This document shows, one piece after another, positions 24,945 through 34,008 of a stretch of 41,223 nt of DNA; within the stretch, counting starts at the first letter, position 1; each line of letters starts with the position of its first letter. Under the pieces are notes generated by a model that searched no databases, was not told the DNA's origin, and worked only from the letters and a program-made list of their open reading frames with translations. The position numbers and the translations under genes are program-made. The DNA is from Helicobacter suis (lineage in GTDB: Bacteria; Campylobacterota; Campylobacteria; Campylobacterales; Helicobacteraceae), in the NCBI RefSeq assembly GCF_902196135.1, contig NZ_CABIKE010000013.1:1-41223 (forward strand). The letters run 5' to 3'.

Positions 24945-26460
24945 TGTTTTTTGGATCACAAAAAAATCGCTGACTTCTAAGCATCGATCTTTGATCAAAC
25001 AGGCTAAGGCTAAGGCAGACATGTTGCTTTATCAAGCCCAAGTACTTTATAAAACAAAGGAAGTTGAATCAGAAACGCTAGCCCACCAATTAAAACAACA
25101 ATATGAAGAACAGATTCAAACCCATAACACCTCTTACCAAACAAGACTTAATGATCTAAAATCTTACGAACAACAACAACAACAACACTGGAATAGCAAA
25201 CATAAAAAACTAGATCAAGACAAAATAGCCTTAGATGATCTTAAAAAACAATTACAGGAGGAAAAACGACTCCAAGAGCAGACATGCCAAGAATATAACA
25301 AACTCAAACAACAAGCCCTAGATACTCTAATGGAACGATCGGGTTATACCCAAGAAGAAGCCCAAAACATGGTTTTGCGTCTATTAGAAGAGGAGTTAAT
25401 TTTACAAAAGGGGGCTTTAGTACGCCGTTATGAAAAACAAGCCAAGAAAGAGGCCAAAGAAAGGGCTAATTTTATTTTAGCGGAGGCCACTTCTAGGTTT
25501 GCGAGTGATTTTGCGGTGGAAAATTTAACCAGTGTGGTTTCTTTACCTAGCGCTGATTTTATCGGCCGCATCATCGGTAAAGATGGGAAGAATATTGAGG
25601 CTTTTAAGCGCATTAGCGGGGTAGAAATCATACCTAATGAGGAATCTAAAATCGTTACTTTAAGCTGTTTTAATCTTTACCGGCGCGAAATTGCCACCCA
25701 AACTTTAAAACTTTTAATTGAAGATGGGCGAATCCAACCGGCTCGCATTGAAACCGTCTATAAACGGGTGGAGGCTAACATGGAAGAAAATATTTTAAAG
25801 CAAGCCGAAGAGATCATTTTAGATTTACAATTAGATTCTATGGATCAAGAACTCAAAACGCTTTTAGGGCGTATGCGCTACCGCACCAGTTATGGACAAA
25901 ATGCACTCACCCACTCTATTGAAGTGGCCATTTTAGCCGATAGCATTGCCGCACAATTAGGAGGCGATGCCAAACTAGCTAGGCGCGCGGGTATTTTACA
26001 TGATATTGGCAAGGCTCTAACCCAAGAACATGGAGGCGATCATGTAGAACTAGGCGCGGAGGTGTGTTTAAGACATGGCGAACACCCGGTAGTGATCAAT
26101 GCAATTTATGCCCACCACGATCGCCAAGAAATTAAAAGTATTGAATGTGCAGCGGTGTGTGCAGCCGATGCGCTTTCAGCCGCACGCCCCGGAGCAAGGC
26201 GTAAGGAAGCGGAGAACTTTTTAGCGCGCATGCATGATTTAGAACGCATCGCTAGCCAAAAAAGTGGTGTAGAAAAGGTTTTTGCGATGGATGCGGGTAG
26301 AGAGGTACGCGTAATTGTTTGTCCGGATAAAATCAATGATGCCAAAATCACGCTTTTAGCCCGCGATATTGCTAAGGAAATCCAAGCTAATTTACAATAC
26401 CCCGGGGAAGTAGTTGTACATGTAGTTAGAGAAACCCATGCAAAAGCCATTGCTAGATAG
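24892..26460 (+). CDS. rny: Ribonuclease Y
   Basis: RNase Y is a membrane-anchored endoribonuclease that starts mRNA decay. The 522-residue protein has an N-terminal membrane segment (residues 5-22), a long coiled coil rich in Lys, Glu and Gln (about 30-190, including a run of five Gln), a KH domain (about 205-270, with GRIIGKDGKNIEAFKRISGVEI), and an HD domain with His370-Asp371 in GILHDIGK and HSIEVAILA before it. The start has an AAAGGAAATTAA leader inside the upstream gene. Length and layout are normal. Confidence 0.96.
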   Translation: MERIFINSLLPCLLTGISVFWITKKSLTSKHRSLIKQAKAKADMLLYQAQVLYKTKEVESETLAHQLKQQYEEQIQTHNTSYQTRLNDLKSYEQQQQQHWNSKHKKLDQDKIALDDLKKQLQEEKRLQEQTCQEYNKLKQQALDTLMERSGYTQEEAQNMVLRLLEEELILQKGALVRRYEKQAKKEAKERANFILAEATSRFASDFAVENLTSVVSLPSADFIGRIIGKDGKNIEAFKRISGVEIIPNEESKIVTLSCFNLYRREIATQTLKLLIEDGRIQPARIETVYKRVEANMEENILKQAEEIILDLQLDSMDQELKTLLGRMRYRTSYGQNALTHSIEVAILADSIAAQLGGDAKLARRAGILHDIGKALTQEHGGDHVELGAEVCLRHGEHPVVINAIYAHHDRQEIKSIECAAVCAADALSAARPGARRKEAENFLARMHDLERIASQKSGVEKVFAMDAGREVRVIVCPDKINDAKITLLARDIAKEIQANLQYPGEVVVHVVRETHAKAIAR

Positions 26461-26647
26461 TGGGGTAAAGGTTATAGAGTTAAAACTCTTAGAATGTGTT
26501 GAGCACTAGTACTAAAATTTGTAAGCTTAAGAAAAGGTTTTGTACTATAACCGCCCAGAGTGAGGGCTACACTTTTTGATGTTTAACTAATCCTCTAGCT
26601 TAGCGCGCGGGGCTATAAACTGCGTTGGTGTATGTCTTTAGTGATGA
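26461..26647. other. Convergent gap with several hairpins
   Basis: This 187-base gap between rny and murA has no gene. GGTTATAG (26470-26477) is a perfect inverted repeat of CTATAACC (26545-26552), and AGTAC plus AAAA inside can pair with TTTT plus GTACT. Next to it GCCC (26553-26556) pairs with GGGC (26564-26567) and five T follow at 26573-26577, a weak candidate terminator for rny. It may simply be a terminator region or could encode a small RNA. Confidence 0.4.
26553..26577 (+). terminator. Weak terminator-like hairpin after rny
   Basis: A four-pair GC stem (GCCC/GGGC, loop of seven) is followed after five bases by TTTTT. The stem is short and the T-run displaced, so efficiency is doubtful. 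Confidence 0.3.
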
Positions 26648-26656
26648 TTAAGACAT
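26632..26656 (-). terminator. Hairpin across the murA stop codon
   Basis: ATGTCTT (26632-26638) pairs perfectly with AAGACAT (26650-26656) around an 11-base loop that includes the murA stop. No T-run follows on the minus strand, so it may protect the 3' end rather than stop transcription. Confidence 0.3.
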
Positions 26657-27934
26657 GGATTCTTTAAGCCGTTTGATCTTAGCCCCTAGTGCATTCATCT
26701 TAACTTCTAAACACTCATAGCCACGATCTAGGTGATAAATGCGGTGTATTCTACTTTTACCACTAGCAACCAAAGCGGCTAAAACCAAAGCTGAGGAAGC
26801 CCGCAAATCTGTAGCCATCACATCTGCACCCACTAAAGCACAACTCCCCTTGATTTGGGCTAAACAACCTTTTAGACTAATTTGTGCACCCATGCGCTGT
26901 AATTCACTCACATGCATAAAGCGGTTTTCAAATAATCTTTCCTCAATCAGACTACTACCCTCACACTGGGTAGCTAAGGCCATAAATTGGGCTTGTAAAT
27001 CGGTAGGAAAACCCGGGTATTCGGTTGTGGTAATATTAAAAGCGCGTCTTTGATCTGCCTTGTGGATTGTAAGCATGTGATTTTGTGCATTTTCTTTAAT
27101 ATCAATACGAAAACCAATTTCATTGAGTTTACTTAAAATTGTCTCTAAATGGGAAGCATTGGTATTTGTCAAGCAAAGGGTAGAGTTAGTAATAGCTGCT
27201 GCGCATAAATAAGTCCCACACTCAATGCGATCTGGCATGATATGAATGGGCTTTAAATTTAGCGCCTCTTGATTGCTGCCACGGATATATAATTCGCTAC
27301 TGCCAATCCCCTCAATTTCTACACCCCCAGCTTGTAAAAATTCGCACAGTTGCACCACTTCCGGCTCTTTGGCTGCATTGATAATTCGACTCTCTCCGTG
27401 GGCTAAACTAGCGGCCATGACTACATTTTCTGTACCCGTTACGGTGATCTTATCAAAAATAATATCACAGCCTTGTAGTCCGTGTTTGGCCTTAGCAATA
27501 ATATAACCCCCATCAATATGAATATCTGCCCCCATTTTTGCTAGAGCTTTTAAATGCAAATCTATAGGTCTAGCTCCAATGGCACAGCCACCCGGTAAAC
27601 TCACCTCACATGTTCTAAAACGCGCGAGTAGTGGTCCTAAAACTAGGATAGAGGCGCGCATTTTACGCACCATATCATAAGGGGCTCTAAAGCGCGTGAT
27701 TTTTTCTGTATTGATCTTAAGATCATGCGTACTCTGCCACTCCACATAAGCGCCCAAATGCACTAAAAGATCAACTAAAGCCCGTACATCACTTACTTGA
27801 GGTAAACCACTAATGCACACACTAGCCTTACCTAGAAGAGTACTAGCCAAAATAGGCAAAGCGGCATTTTTAGCGCCTGAGATAGCAATGCTCCCGCTTA
27901 GAATTTCTCTACCCTTAATTTCTAAATAATCCAC
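26648..27934 (-). CDS. murA: UDP-GlcNAc 1-carboxyvinyltransferase
   Basis: MurA transfers enolpyruvate from PEP to UDP-GlcNAc, the first committed step of peptidoglycan synthesis. The 428-residue protein has the N-terminal [13 protein letters not shown] stretch with the substrate-binding Lys-Asn, and the catalytic Cys117 in [15 protein letters not shown], the residue alkylated by fosfomycin, so the enzyme should be fosfomycin-sensitive. It is the last gene of the gltX-to-murA series, one base after the small membrane-protein gene. Confidence 0.97.
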   Translation of the reverse strand: MDYLEIKGREILSGSIAISGAKNAALPILASTLLGKASVCISGLPQVSDVRALVDLLVHLGAYVEWQSTHDLKINTEKITRFRAPYDMVRKMRASILVLGPLLARFRTCEVSLPGGCAIGARPIDLHLKALAKMGADIHIDGGYIIAKAKHGLQGCDIIFDKITVTGTENVVMAASLAHGESRIINAAKEPEVVQLCEFLQAGGVEIEGIGSSELYIRGSNQEALNLKPIHIMPDRIECGTYLCAAAITNSTLCLTNTNASHLETILSKLNEIGFRIDIKENAQNHMLTIHKADQRRAFNITTTEYPGFPTDLQAQFMALATQCEGSSLIEERLFENRFMHVSELQRMGAQISLKGCLAQIKGSCALVGADVMATDLRASSALVLAALVASGKSRIHRIYHLDRGYECLEVKMNALGAKIKRLKESMS

Positions 27935-27935
27935 G

Positions 27936-28334
27936 CTAATCCTTCTTTTTATGTTTGAGCGCTAAACCCACAGTGTTAGCGATGGTTTTTTGCATTTTAG
28001 GGTTGGCATCTTCTATATCTTGTCCAAATTTAATGCTTGAATCTAAATCTAAAAATTCAGATGCGGCTAGCTTTTGGATTAATTCAAGCCAATCTCCTTC
28101 TTTAGTGTTCTTGGGCAAAATCTGATAGTGGCGGTTAAAATTTTCTAATAAAGTTTGATAGCCTGCTGTATCTTTAATATTGTCAAATTCTGATAAAAGT
28201 TCTTTGACTGTGGGGATTTTGCTTGGCGGAGGGGGGGGTTTTAAATAAGTGTAGACAAGACCAATTAAAAACACAGGGAAGGCAAATAATAAACTAATTG
28301 CCCAGTAAAAGCCATAAAACCACAAATCATACAT
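27936..28334 (-). CDS. Small membrane-anchored protein of unknown function
   Basis: I do not recognise a named family. The 132-residue protein has an aromatic-rich membrane segment at residues 3-30 ([24 protein letters not shown]), a proline run (KPPPPPSK) and then a soluble helical domain with [23 protein letters not shown] and a lysine-rich C-terminus. The domain is presumably cytoplasmic or periplasmic depending on topology, which is not clear. It overlaps galU by 8 bases and lies one base before murA; the same place is filled by a small hypothetical gene in H. pylori as I recall. Confidence 0.7.
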   Translation of the reverse strand: MYDLWFYGFYWAISLLFAFPVFLIGLVYTYLKPPPPPSKIPTVKELLSEFDNIKDTAGYQTLLENFNRHYQILPKNTKEGDWLELIQKLAASEFLDLDSSIKFGQDIEDANPKMQKTIANTVGLALKHKKKD

Positions 28335-29163
28335 TCAAATCACGCGCGTATAAATGGTAAAAATCATTTGTAGCCTTTACAAACCCCTCTACATTCCCAC
28401 AATCATAACGCTTCCCCTTAAATTTGTAGGCTAGTACTAATTTATTTTGGGCTTGTTCTAACAAAGCATCGGTGATCTGGATTTCTTGATTTTTGCCCGG
28501 CTTAGTGTGTTTGAGTATTGCAAAAATATCTGGGGTTAGAATATAACGGCCAATGACGGCTAAATTGCTAGGGGCTTCCTCTGCTTTAGGTTTTTCTACC
28601 ATGTCTTGTACTTGATAAACCCCCTCTGCTATTTCGCGCCCTAAGATCACGCCGTATTTATGCACCTCTTCTATACTCACCTCTTCAATAGCCACAATGC
28701 AACATTGGTATTTATGATACAACTCCACCATTTGGGCTAACACTCCCTTACCCTGAGAGTTAATGCATAAATCATCGGCTAACACCACCCCAAAAGGTTC
28801 ATTACCAATAAGGGTTTGGGCGGTGTAGATAGCATGCCCTAATCCTTTCATTTCATATTGGCGGGTGTAGGAAAACCTGCATTCTTGCATCAGTGCGCGG
28901 ATACTTTTTAGATATTGTTCTTTTTGCGTACCATTGATTTGGTGTTCTAATTCATAACTAATATCAAAATGATCTTCAATTGCTCTTTTACCGCGTCCTG
29001 TAACAATGGCTATACTACAACACCCGGCCTCTACAGCCTCCTCTACGCCATATTGAATCAAGGGTTTATTCACAATGGGTAGCATCTCCTTAGGCATGGC
29101 TTTAGTGGCAGGTAAAAAGCGCGTGCCATAGCCTGCTGCCGGAAAAAGGCACTTTTTAATCAT
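28327..29163 (-). CDS. galU: UTP-glucose-1-phosphate uridylyltransferase
   Basis: GalU makes UDP-glucose from UTP and glucose 1-phosphate for LPS and other glycans. The 278-residue protein has the nucleotide-binding FPAAGYGTRFLPATKAMPKEMLPI and NKPLIQYGVEEA at the N-terminus, a VVLADDLC metal-binding motif, and the GRYILTPDIF and KGKRYDCGNVEGF stretches. It overlaps slt by 4 bases and the next gene by 8. UDP-glucose may feed the glycosyltransferase at 1405, though nothing ties them directly. Confidence 0.96.
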   Translation of the reverse strand: MIKKCLFPAAGYGTRFLPATKAMPKEMLPIVNKPLIQYGVEEAVEAGCCSIAIVTGRGKRAIEDHFDISYELEHQINGTQKEQYLKSIRALMQECRFSYTRQYEMKGLGHAIYTAQTLIGNEPFGVVLADDLCINSQGKGVLAQMVELYHKYQCCIVAIEEVSIEEVHKYGVILGREIAEGVYQVQDMVEKPKAEEAPSNLAVIGRYILTPDIFAILKHTKPGKNQEIQITDALLEQAQNKLVLAYKFKGKRYDCGNVEGFVKATNDFYHLYARDLNV

Positions 29164-30818
29164 GGTTTCTCCTTTTGTAAAGTCGCGTTAAAAAAACCCT
29201 CTATATCAAAATGGGGGTGGTGGGCGCGGTGTTTAAAAATATTTTGGTAGATAATGTAATTGGCCATGACCTTTTGGCCATAAAGACGGGTTTCTTCATA
29301 AGGAATAAGTTCCATGCTAAGCCATGGATCAAATCTACGCCTTTGGCTGAAAAAATGCCGCTCTTTAAGGAGTTTTCTAAAAAAATTAGGCCCTCCGTTA
29401 TAGCAATAAGCCACAAAGAGAGGGTGTTTAAATTCCTCTTTAAGTGTGTTGAGGTAGTAATTACCAAAGAGTAAAGAAATATTGGGGTTAAACATGTCAG
29501 TAAGGCTAATAGAGTTAAACCCTAATTGGTGCGCAAAGGGAGCGACATTAAAAGGCATGATTTGCATCAAACCTAAGGCATAGGAGCGAGAGATTAAAGC
29601 AGGCAAAAGCAAACTTTCTTGTCTAGCAATGGCATAAGCCATAGCCTTTTCTTGCAAACTTTTCCAGCGGATACCATGTTCATAGGGGGTTAAAAAGTAA
29701 TGCCGTTGCTGGTTATAGTAATGGCTTAAAAAATAGGCTAAATGGGCTTGGCTTTTTTGTGTCCGTAAAGGTTTAAGCGCTCTTAAAAAGGTATTTCTAT
29801 CACTAATAGCCAGAATCTTTTCTTTTAAAATTTGCCATGCAAAGGGGTCTTGTATATCAAAATAGGGTTGTTTATGGCTTAACCAATCTAAAGAGGTAAC
29901 CAAATGGTATTTAGGGGGAGTTTTAAGGATCAAATTAGCATAAAGACTAAAGAGATTGGGGTTTAAACTATGGCTTAGGGTTTTTAAATAGGTGTGATCT
30001 TTACTCATCAGATATTGCCAAAATAGCGCCCGGTCGTGTAAAAAATCAGAGTTAGCGCTTTTTTCTGAGAGTTTAAAATAACTAAGGGCTTTTTGTTCTT
30101 GGTGGTATAAAAGGGCGTTGATTCCTAAAAGAAAAAAGGTTTTAGAATCTGAATGGGTGATAGAAGCTTGGCTTAAAGCTTGTTTGAAGTGTAAAAACCG
30201 GGCATCTAAAATAATGCGCTGTAAAATATCATTAAAGCTAGCGTTATTTTGATTAGCTAGAGCCGTTAAAACATCTGGATTAATGGGTTTATCTAGAAAA
30301 TCTTGTCTTTGTTCGTAGGAAAGAGCGTTGTATAAAATAGCCACATTGGCCGCTCCGGCCTTAAGAAGAGTTTGGGTATTAGAGGGGTTACATAAAATTT
30401 CTAATGCCATGTAGTATTTAGGATAGGCGCTTAGTTTGTGTTGCAAAGTTTTAAGCAGTGGGAGATTAGCCTCTTGTTTAGCATCGCTAAAGATTTTAGA
30501 AAGAGACAAGCCAGCAACAATACAAGAGCTATCCTTAGAAATTAAATCTACTAGAGCAAGGTTTTGGCATGGGTTTTTACTAGCAGGTTCTAATGCCTTT
30601 TTTTGATACATCAAACTCTGAATTTTGGCGTTTTTATAAGCCACAAGCGCGTAGGCCTCTTGGGCTTCTTCAGCTGTGGTGGTTGGGTCTTGTAAAAAGA
30701 TCCAAATGAAAAAATCGCGCGCAATGCCTTTAGGTTTACTCTTTAAAAAATTCAAAGTAAGGTCTTGGGCACTTAGAGTATTTAGTAGAATCAAAAATCC
30801 CAAAATCCAAGTACGCAA
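29160..30818 (-). CDS. slt: Soluble lytic murein transglycosylase
   Basis: Slt cleaves the MurNAc-GlcNAc bond in peptidoglycan with formation of 1,6-anhydromuramic acid, in the periplasm. The 552-residue protein has a Sec signal (residues 1-17, ends LSAQ), a long helical superhelix domain (to about 380) and a C-terminal SLT domain with the catalytic Glu401 in AIARQESLLLP, then RSYALGLMQIMP and VAYCYNGGP. It lies 2 bases after yggT and overlaps galU by 4. Since the FlgJ homologue lacks a muramidase domain, an enzyme such as this may open the wall for the flagellum; that is inference. Confidence 0.95.
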   Translation of the reverse strand: MRTWILGFLILLNTLSAQDLTLNFLKSKPKGIARDFFIWIFLQDPTTTAEEAQEAYALVAYKNAKIQSLMYQKKALEPASKNPCQNLALVDLISKDSSCIVAGLSLSKIFSDAKQEANLPLLKTLQHKLSAYPKYYMALEILCNPSNTQTLLKAGAANVAILYNALSYEQRQDFLDKPINPDVLTALANQNNASFNDILQRIILDARFLHFKQALSQASITHSDSKTFFLLGINALLYHQEQKALSYFKLSEKSANSDFLHDRALFWQYLMSKDHTYLKTLSHSLNPNLFSLYANLILKTPPKYHLVTSLDWLSHKQPYFDIQDPFAWQILKEKILAISDRNTFLRALKPLRTQKSQAHLAYFLSHYYNQQRHYFLTPYEHGIRWKSLQEKAMAYAIARQESLLLPALISRSYALGLMQIMPFNVAPFAHQLGFNSISLTDMFNPNISLLFGNYYLNTLKEEFKHPLFVAYCYNGGPNFFRKLLKERHFFSQRRRFDPWLSMELIPYEETRLYGQKVMANYIIYQNIFKHRAHHPHFDIEGFFNATLQKEKP

Positions 30819-30820
30819 AT

Positions 30821-31114
30821 TTAACCTTGAGCATACATGAATAAAAGCCGTACTAATGTCATGTCTAAAAACTCTAAGATAATAATCACAGCTAGAGGAG
30901 AGAGATCGATTCCATTAAAAAGCAAGAAGGGCATCATCTGGCGCATCTTTAATAAAACCGGCTCTGTGAGACGATAGAGGATTTGTACTAAAACATTGGA
31001 AGGATCGGGTCTTAAAAAACTAATCAAAGAGGCAATGATAATAATCCAAAGATAAAGATTAAGCAGGGCATGTAAAATAGTGGCGATAGCATTTAAAAGG
31101 GTATTCATGATCAT
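30821..31114 (-). CDS. YggT family membrane protein
   Basis: This 97-residue inner-membrane protein belongs to the YggT family, with two hydrophobic segments (about 13-32 and 70-92) and the central RLTEPVLLKMRQMMPFLLFNGIDLSPLAVIIILEF, the usual signature. Its function is not established; related proteins have been tied to osmotic tolerance and to organelle division in plastids. It overlaps gltX by 4 bases and is followed 2 bases later by slt. Confidence 0.9.
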   Translation of the reverse strand: MIMNTLLNAIATILHALLNLYLWIIIIASLISFLRPDPSNVLVQILYRLTEPVLLKMRQMMPFLLFNGIDLSPLAVIIILEFLDMTLVRLLFMYAQG

Positions 31115-32442
31115 GATTTTGTTGCCAAAGTAAGGATTTGATCTAAAAAAGGATATACATGGGGATAAAGTGTGGCTAACTCTAGGCCGTGGGATTGTCC
31201 GGTGAGTAAAATCCGCAGGGGTTTAAAAAAATCCTTTCCTTTAAGTTGGCTTTTTTGCATGGCCATTTTTTTAAAACTTTCAAAATCTGTACAAACGGGC
31301 ATGGTTTTTAAAGTGTTAAAGAGTAGCAAACATTTATCGTAGAAATTTTGGCCCTCATAATCTTTAGAAATATCCTTAGGCGCAAACATTGCTTGTAACT
31401 TGCTATTTAATTCTACTAGAGTGCTAGATTCCTCTAAAAAAAGCTGGGCTAATGGAGCTTTAGAGGGGTCTATTTGCAAAACTTTAGCCAACTCCTCTAG
31501 GCTAAGATTTTGGAGGCGTTTATGGTTTAAATGGCGTAAATAAGGGAGGCTAAATTTAGCACTTGAGGCACTCACATTTTCTAAGACAAACCAAGTAGCT
31601 GCCTCAGATAAATCAAAAACCTCTTTTGGAGGCTTATACCCTAAAGAGATCAAATAATTAGCAATGCTAGCGGGTAAAAACCCTTGTTTGAGTAACCACT
31701 GCACACTAGAAGACTCAACTCTCTTACTCATCTTTTTTCCATCTTCTTCATTCAAGATAATGGGCAAATGTGCGTAGGTGGTGGGTTTATAGGGCAAATT
31801 CAGTACGCGAGAAAGCGCTTGTTGGATAAGCATTTGTTTAGGGGTGTTGCTTACATGATCTTCGCCGCGGATAATATAACTAATGCCATAGGTAAAATCA
31901 TCGCAAGCACAGGCAAAGTTATAAGTAGGGGTTTGATTAGAGCGCAAAATCACAAAACTATCAAGTTCATGGGCGTTAAAACAAATCATGCCCTTGATTG
32001 TGTCTGTAAACTGCATTTCTTGCGTACTCCCCTTTAAACGCACAACAGGATTAGGGTTACTCTCTTTTTCTAAGAGTGCCCAGTGATCTTCATAGCGAAA
32101 GGGTTTTTTAGCCTTTAGAGCTTCTGCTTTTTTGGCCTCTAAAAAAGCAGGGGTGCAGTAGCAATAAAAGGCTTCTTGATTTTGTAAAAGTTTTTCTGCG
32201 TAGGCTAAATGGGTGGGTAAATTCGCACTTTGATAGATCAATTCATTCCAAGTAATGCCCACTTTTTCTAAAATCTCTAAGATTTCTCGATCTTTACCCG
32301 GAATATTGCGTTCTAAATCGGTGTCTTCAATACGCACCATCAGGGGGAGTTTAAGGCGCTTGGCTACTAGAAAATTAAGCAAAGCCACGCGCAAATTTCC
32401 AATATGCATACTTCCCGTTGGAGAGGGGGCAAAGCGTAACAT
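31111..32442 (-). CDS. gltX: Glutamyl-tRNA synthetase, probably GltX2 type
   Basis: This class I synthetase charges tRNA with glutamate. At 443 residues it has the HIGH-type motif His13-Ile-Gly-Asn16 in PSPTGSMHIGN, the IEDTD motif, and KMSKR at 237-241. In H. pylori two GluRS exist; the one next to yggT, slt and galU is GluRS2, which charges mainly tRNA-Gln and so makes Glu-tRNA-Gln for the GatCAB amidotransferase. The same neighbours here make it the likely GltX2, replacing a GlnRS. A TATAAT lies 21 bases upstream, so it begins the operon to murA. Confidence 0.93.
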   Translation of the reverse strand: MLRFAPSPTGSMHIGNLRVALLNFLVAKRLKLPLMVRIEDTDLERNIPGKDREILEILEKVGITWNELIYQSANLPTHLAYAEKLLQNQEAFYCYCTPAFLEAKKAEALKAKKPFRYEDHWALLEKESNPNPVVRLKGSTQEMQFTDTIKGMICFNAHELDSFVILRSNQTPTYNFACACDDFTYGISYIIRGEDHVSNTPKQMLIQQALSRVLNLPYKPTTYAHLPIILNEEDGKKMSKRVESSSVQWLLKQGFLPASIANYLISLGYKPPKEVFDLSEAATWFVLENVSASSAKFSLPYLRHLNHKRLQNLSLEELAKVLQIDPSKAPLAQLFLEESSTLVELNSKLQAMFAPKDISKDYEGQNFYDKCLLLFNTLKTMPVCTDFESFKKMAMQKSQLKGKDFFKPLRILLTGQSHGLELATLYPHVYPFLDQILTLATKS

Positions 32443-32462
32443 TGGTTTAGCCTTTTTGCCCG

Positions 32463-32468
32463 ATTATA
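32463..32468 (-). promoter_or_regulatory. -10 box of the gltX operon
   Basis: On the minus strand TATAAT reads from 32468 down to 32463, 20 bases before the gltX start; the leader ends with AAAAAGG. It lies just after the hairpins that follow haoA. Confidence 0.65.
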
Positions 32469-32488
32469 ACTAAAAGTGCTTTAAAAGC

Positions 32489-32537
32489 GCCCTTATTGGT
32501 GTAGTTTAAGGGCATACCTGCAGGGGTTATCCCTGCA
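32489..32537 (-). terminator. Two tandem hairpins after the octaheme cytochrome gene
   Basis: On the minus strand TGCAGGG and CCCTGCA (32537-32531 and 32525-32519) form a perfect 7-pair hairpin with a 5-base loop. Directly after it GCCCTTA and TAAGGGC (32513-32507 and 32495-32489) form a second 7-pair hairpin. No long T-run follows, but the pair sits just after the stop of the cytochrome gene and before the gltX promoter, as expected of a transcription end or an mRNA 3' cap. Confidence 0.6.
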
Positions 32538-32544
32538 AGCAACA

Positions 32545-33975
32545 TTAATCCTCAATTTGATTAGTTTTGATGCGTTTAGCGTAGATTTTTCTAAGCTTTC
32601 TGATGTCTTGTTGCACCTCAAAGACCCCATGCCAGTGAGAGTAATCCGGAGCCATCATGATACCCCCTTGTCGCATGCGACGGCCTTCGTGATGCCACAT
32701 GTGATACATGGTATTTTGGAAATCATCGCTCCACATGTCTTTACCTAACAAGTGTTTTTTAGCCAAAGCATCGCGCATTTTAACCGCCTCTTGGTAATAC
32801 TCATTGTAGAGCATGATATTTTTATCTGCCATGAGGAAGAAGTTATCAACATGGGTGCTATTATGGCAGTCCATACAACCCGCTTTCATTTCCTCGCGTG
32901 CGGCCTCAGGTCCTTTAACATTGCCTGCTAAAGGATTACCTGCGGTGATTTTATTATCATACTTAAAGGCATCGCTAGCAGTTTCATATCCTCCTGTGCG
33001 CAATTGGCTTAAAGGCATGAACAAATTCCATTTTAAGCGGCGGCTTACATTGTGAGTAACCGCGCTTTTAGAGTTACCACTCATATGACAAGTTGCACAA
33101 GTGGGGGCTCTAAAGTCTGGCACTTTCCAAGTACCGGGTGCGGCATCAAAATTCCATTGTTCACCCTCAGTATTGTAGATATGCCCGTGCATAGAGTTAT
33201 TATAAATTTCAATATCGGGGTGATCAGGACCTAAGTGACAACTTGCACATGCCGCTGGTTTTCTAGCTTCAACCAAACTAAATTTATGCGCGCTATGACA
33301 ACTAGCACAGTTACCCAAAGAACCATCTGGGAAAGCCGTACCAATACCATAAGTAGGCCAAGTTTCTGGAGTTGGGCGTCTGTTTTTGTTTAACTTGATG
33401 ATAGTGCCATGGCATTGTGAACAGCCTGTAATGGAGGGTGCACGCCCTAAATCTGGATGCCCACGCCCCTCTACTTCAATCATGAGAGTACGCATACTAG
33501 CCTTAGCCCAAGTTTGTACCGCACCTCTGGAGTGCCCGCTGTGTCTAAACTCTGTAACTTCTTTTTCATGGCATTTAGCACAGGTGTTAGTAGAAACAAG
33601 CACAGAGATAGGCACTTTAGAACCTTCATGCCCATCCATAGTGAGCATGGGGCTATCTTTAGTGATTCCATGGCAATCAATACAACTCACTCCTGCATGG
33701 GCATGCCGACTCATCTTCCAGTCAGCCACAATGCCCGGATTCTTCTTAGCATGGCATTCAATACAGCCCTTAGCTTCCCCGGTCATGCCTCTAAAAGTTT
33801 TAAGGGGTAGTTGTGTATCCATACCATTATCAACACTCGTACCCCCCCCTGTGTGGGCGCTATTTGTATGGGTACTATGCGTATGGGCGTTTTCCGTGTG
33901 AGACCGGGCAGAAGCCACCCCTACAAGACACATAAACATCAAAGCTAGCAAACTCATTTTGCTAGAAGCACGCAT
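32545..33975 (-). CDS. Octaheme hydroxylamine-oxidoreductase-like cytochrome c (HaoA type)
   Basis: This 476-residue periplasmic cytochrome has a Sec signal (residues 1-23) and exactly eight CXXCH haem motifs, starting at residues 71, 98, 132, 185, 223, 243, 293 and 367. The C-terminal segment MWHHEGRRMRQGGIMMAPDYSHWHG matches the HAO family. In Campylobacterota such HaoA proteins are thought to run in reverse, reducing nitrite, or handling hydroxylamine, with electrons from the menaquinol pool through a NapC-type partner; that partner is the gene just upstream. Whether the cross-linking tyrosine of ammonia oxidisers is present needs an alignment. Residues 23-42 form four tandem xxxHT pentapeptides. 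The start follows AGGAGAG. Confidence 0.88.
   Translation of the reverse strand: MRASSKMSLLALMFMCLVGVASARSHTENAHTHSTHTNSAHTGGGTSVDNGMDTQLPLKTFRGMTGEAKGCIECHAKKNPGIVADWKMSRHAHAGVSCIDCHGITKDSPMLTMDGHEGSKVPISVLVSTNTCAKCHEKEVTEFRHSGHSRGAVQTWAKASMRTLMIEVEGRGHPDLGRAPSITGCSQCHGTIIKLNKNRRPTPETWPTYGIGTAFPDGSLGNCASCHSAHKFSLVEARKPAACASCHLGPDHPDIEIYNNSMHGHIYNTEGEQWNFDAAPGTWKVPDFRAPTCATCHMSGNSKSAVTHNVSRRLKWNLFMPLSQLRTGGYETASDAFKYDNKITAGNPLAGNVKGPEAAREEMKAGCMDCHNSTHVDNFFLMADKNIMLYNEYYQEAVKMRDALAKKHLLGKDMWSDDFQNTMYHMWHHEGRRMRQGGIMMAPDYSHWHGVFEVQQDIRKLRKIYAKRIKTNQIED
33850..33909 (-). repeat. Degenerate 15-bp repeats coding xxxHT pentapeptides
   Basis: Residues 23-42 of the octaheme protein read as four units ending in His-Thr: ARSHT region, ENAHT, HSTHT and NSAHT (the first is partly in the signal peptide). 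The matching DNA is a degenerate 15-bp tandem array. It lies between the signal peptide and the first haem, so it would be exposed in the periplasm; five histidines (a sixth counted just upstream is absent) could bind metal. Confidence 0.6.
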
Positions 33976-34008
33976 GGTTCTCTCCTTTAGTCGGGTTAAA
34001 GCACATTT

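Noticed and set aside
25169-25186. CAA triplet run in RNase Y as a phase-variation tract.
   Set aside because: A triplet repeat keeps the frame and lies in the coiled coil, where Gln runs are ordinary.
33386-33901. A 171-codon open frame on the plus strand opposite the octaheme cytochrome gene.
   Set aside because: It is antisense to eight haem motifs and the signal peptide, which are clearly the real coding sense; no ribosome binding site or family likeness.
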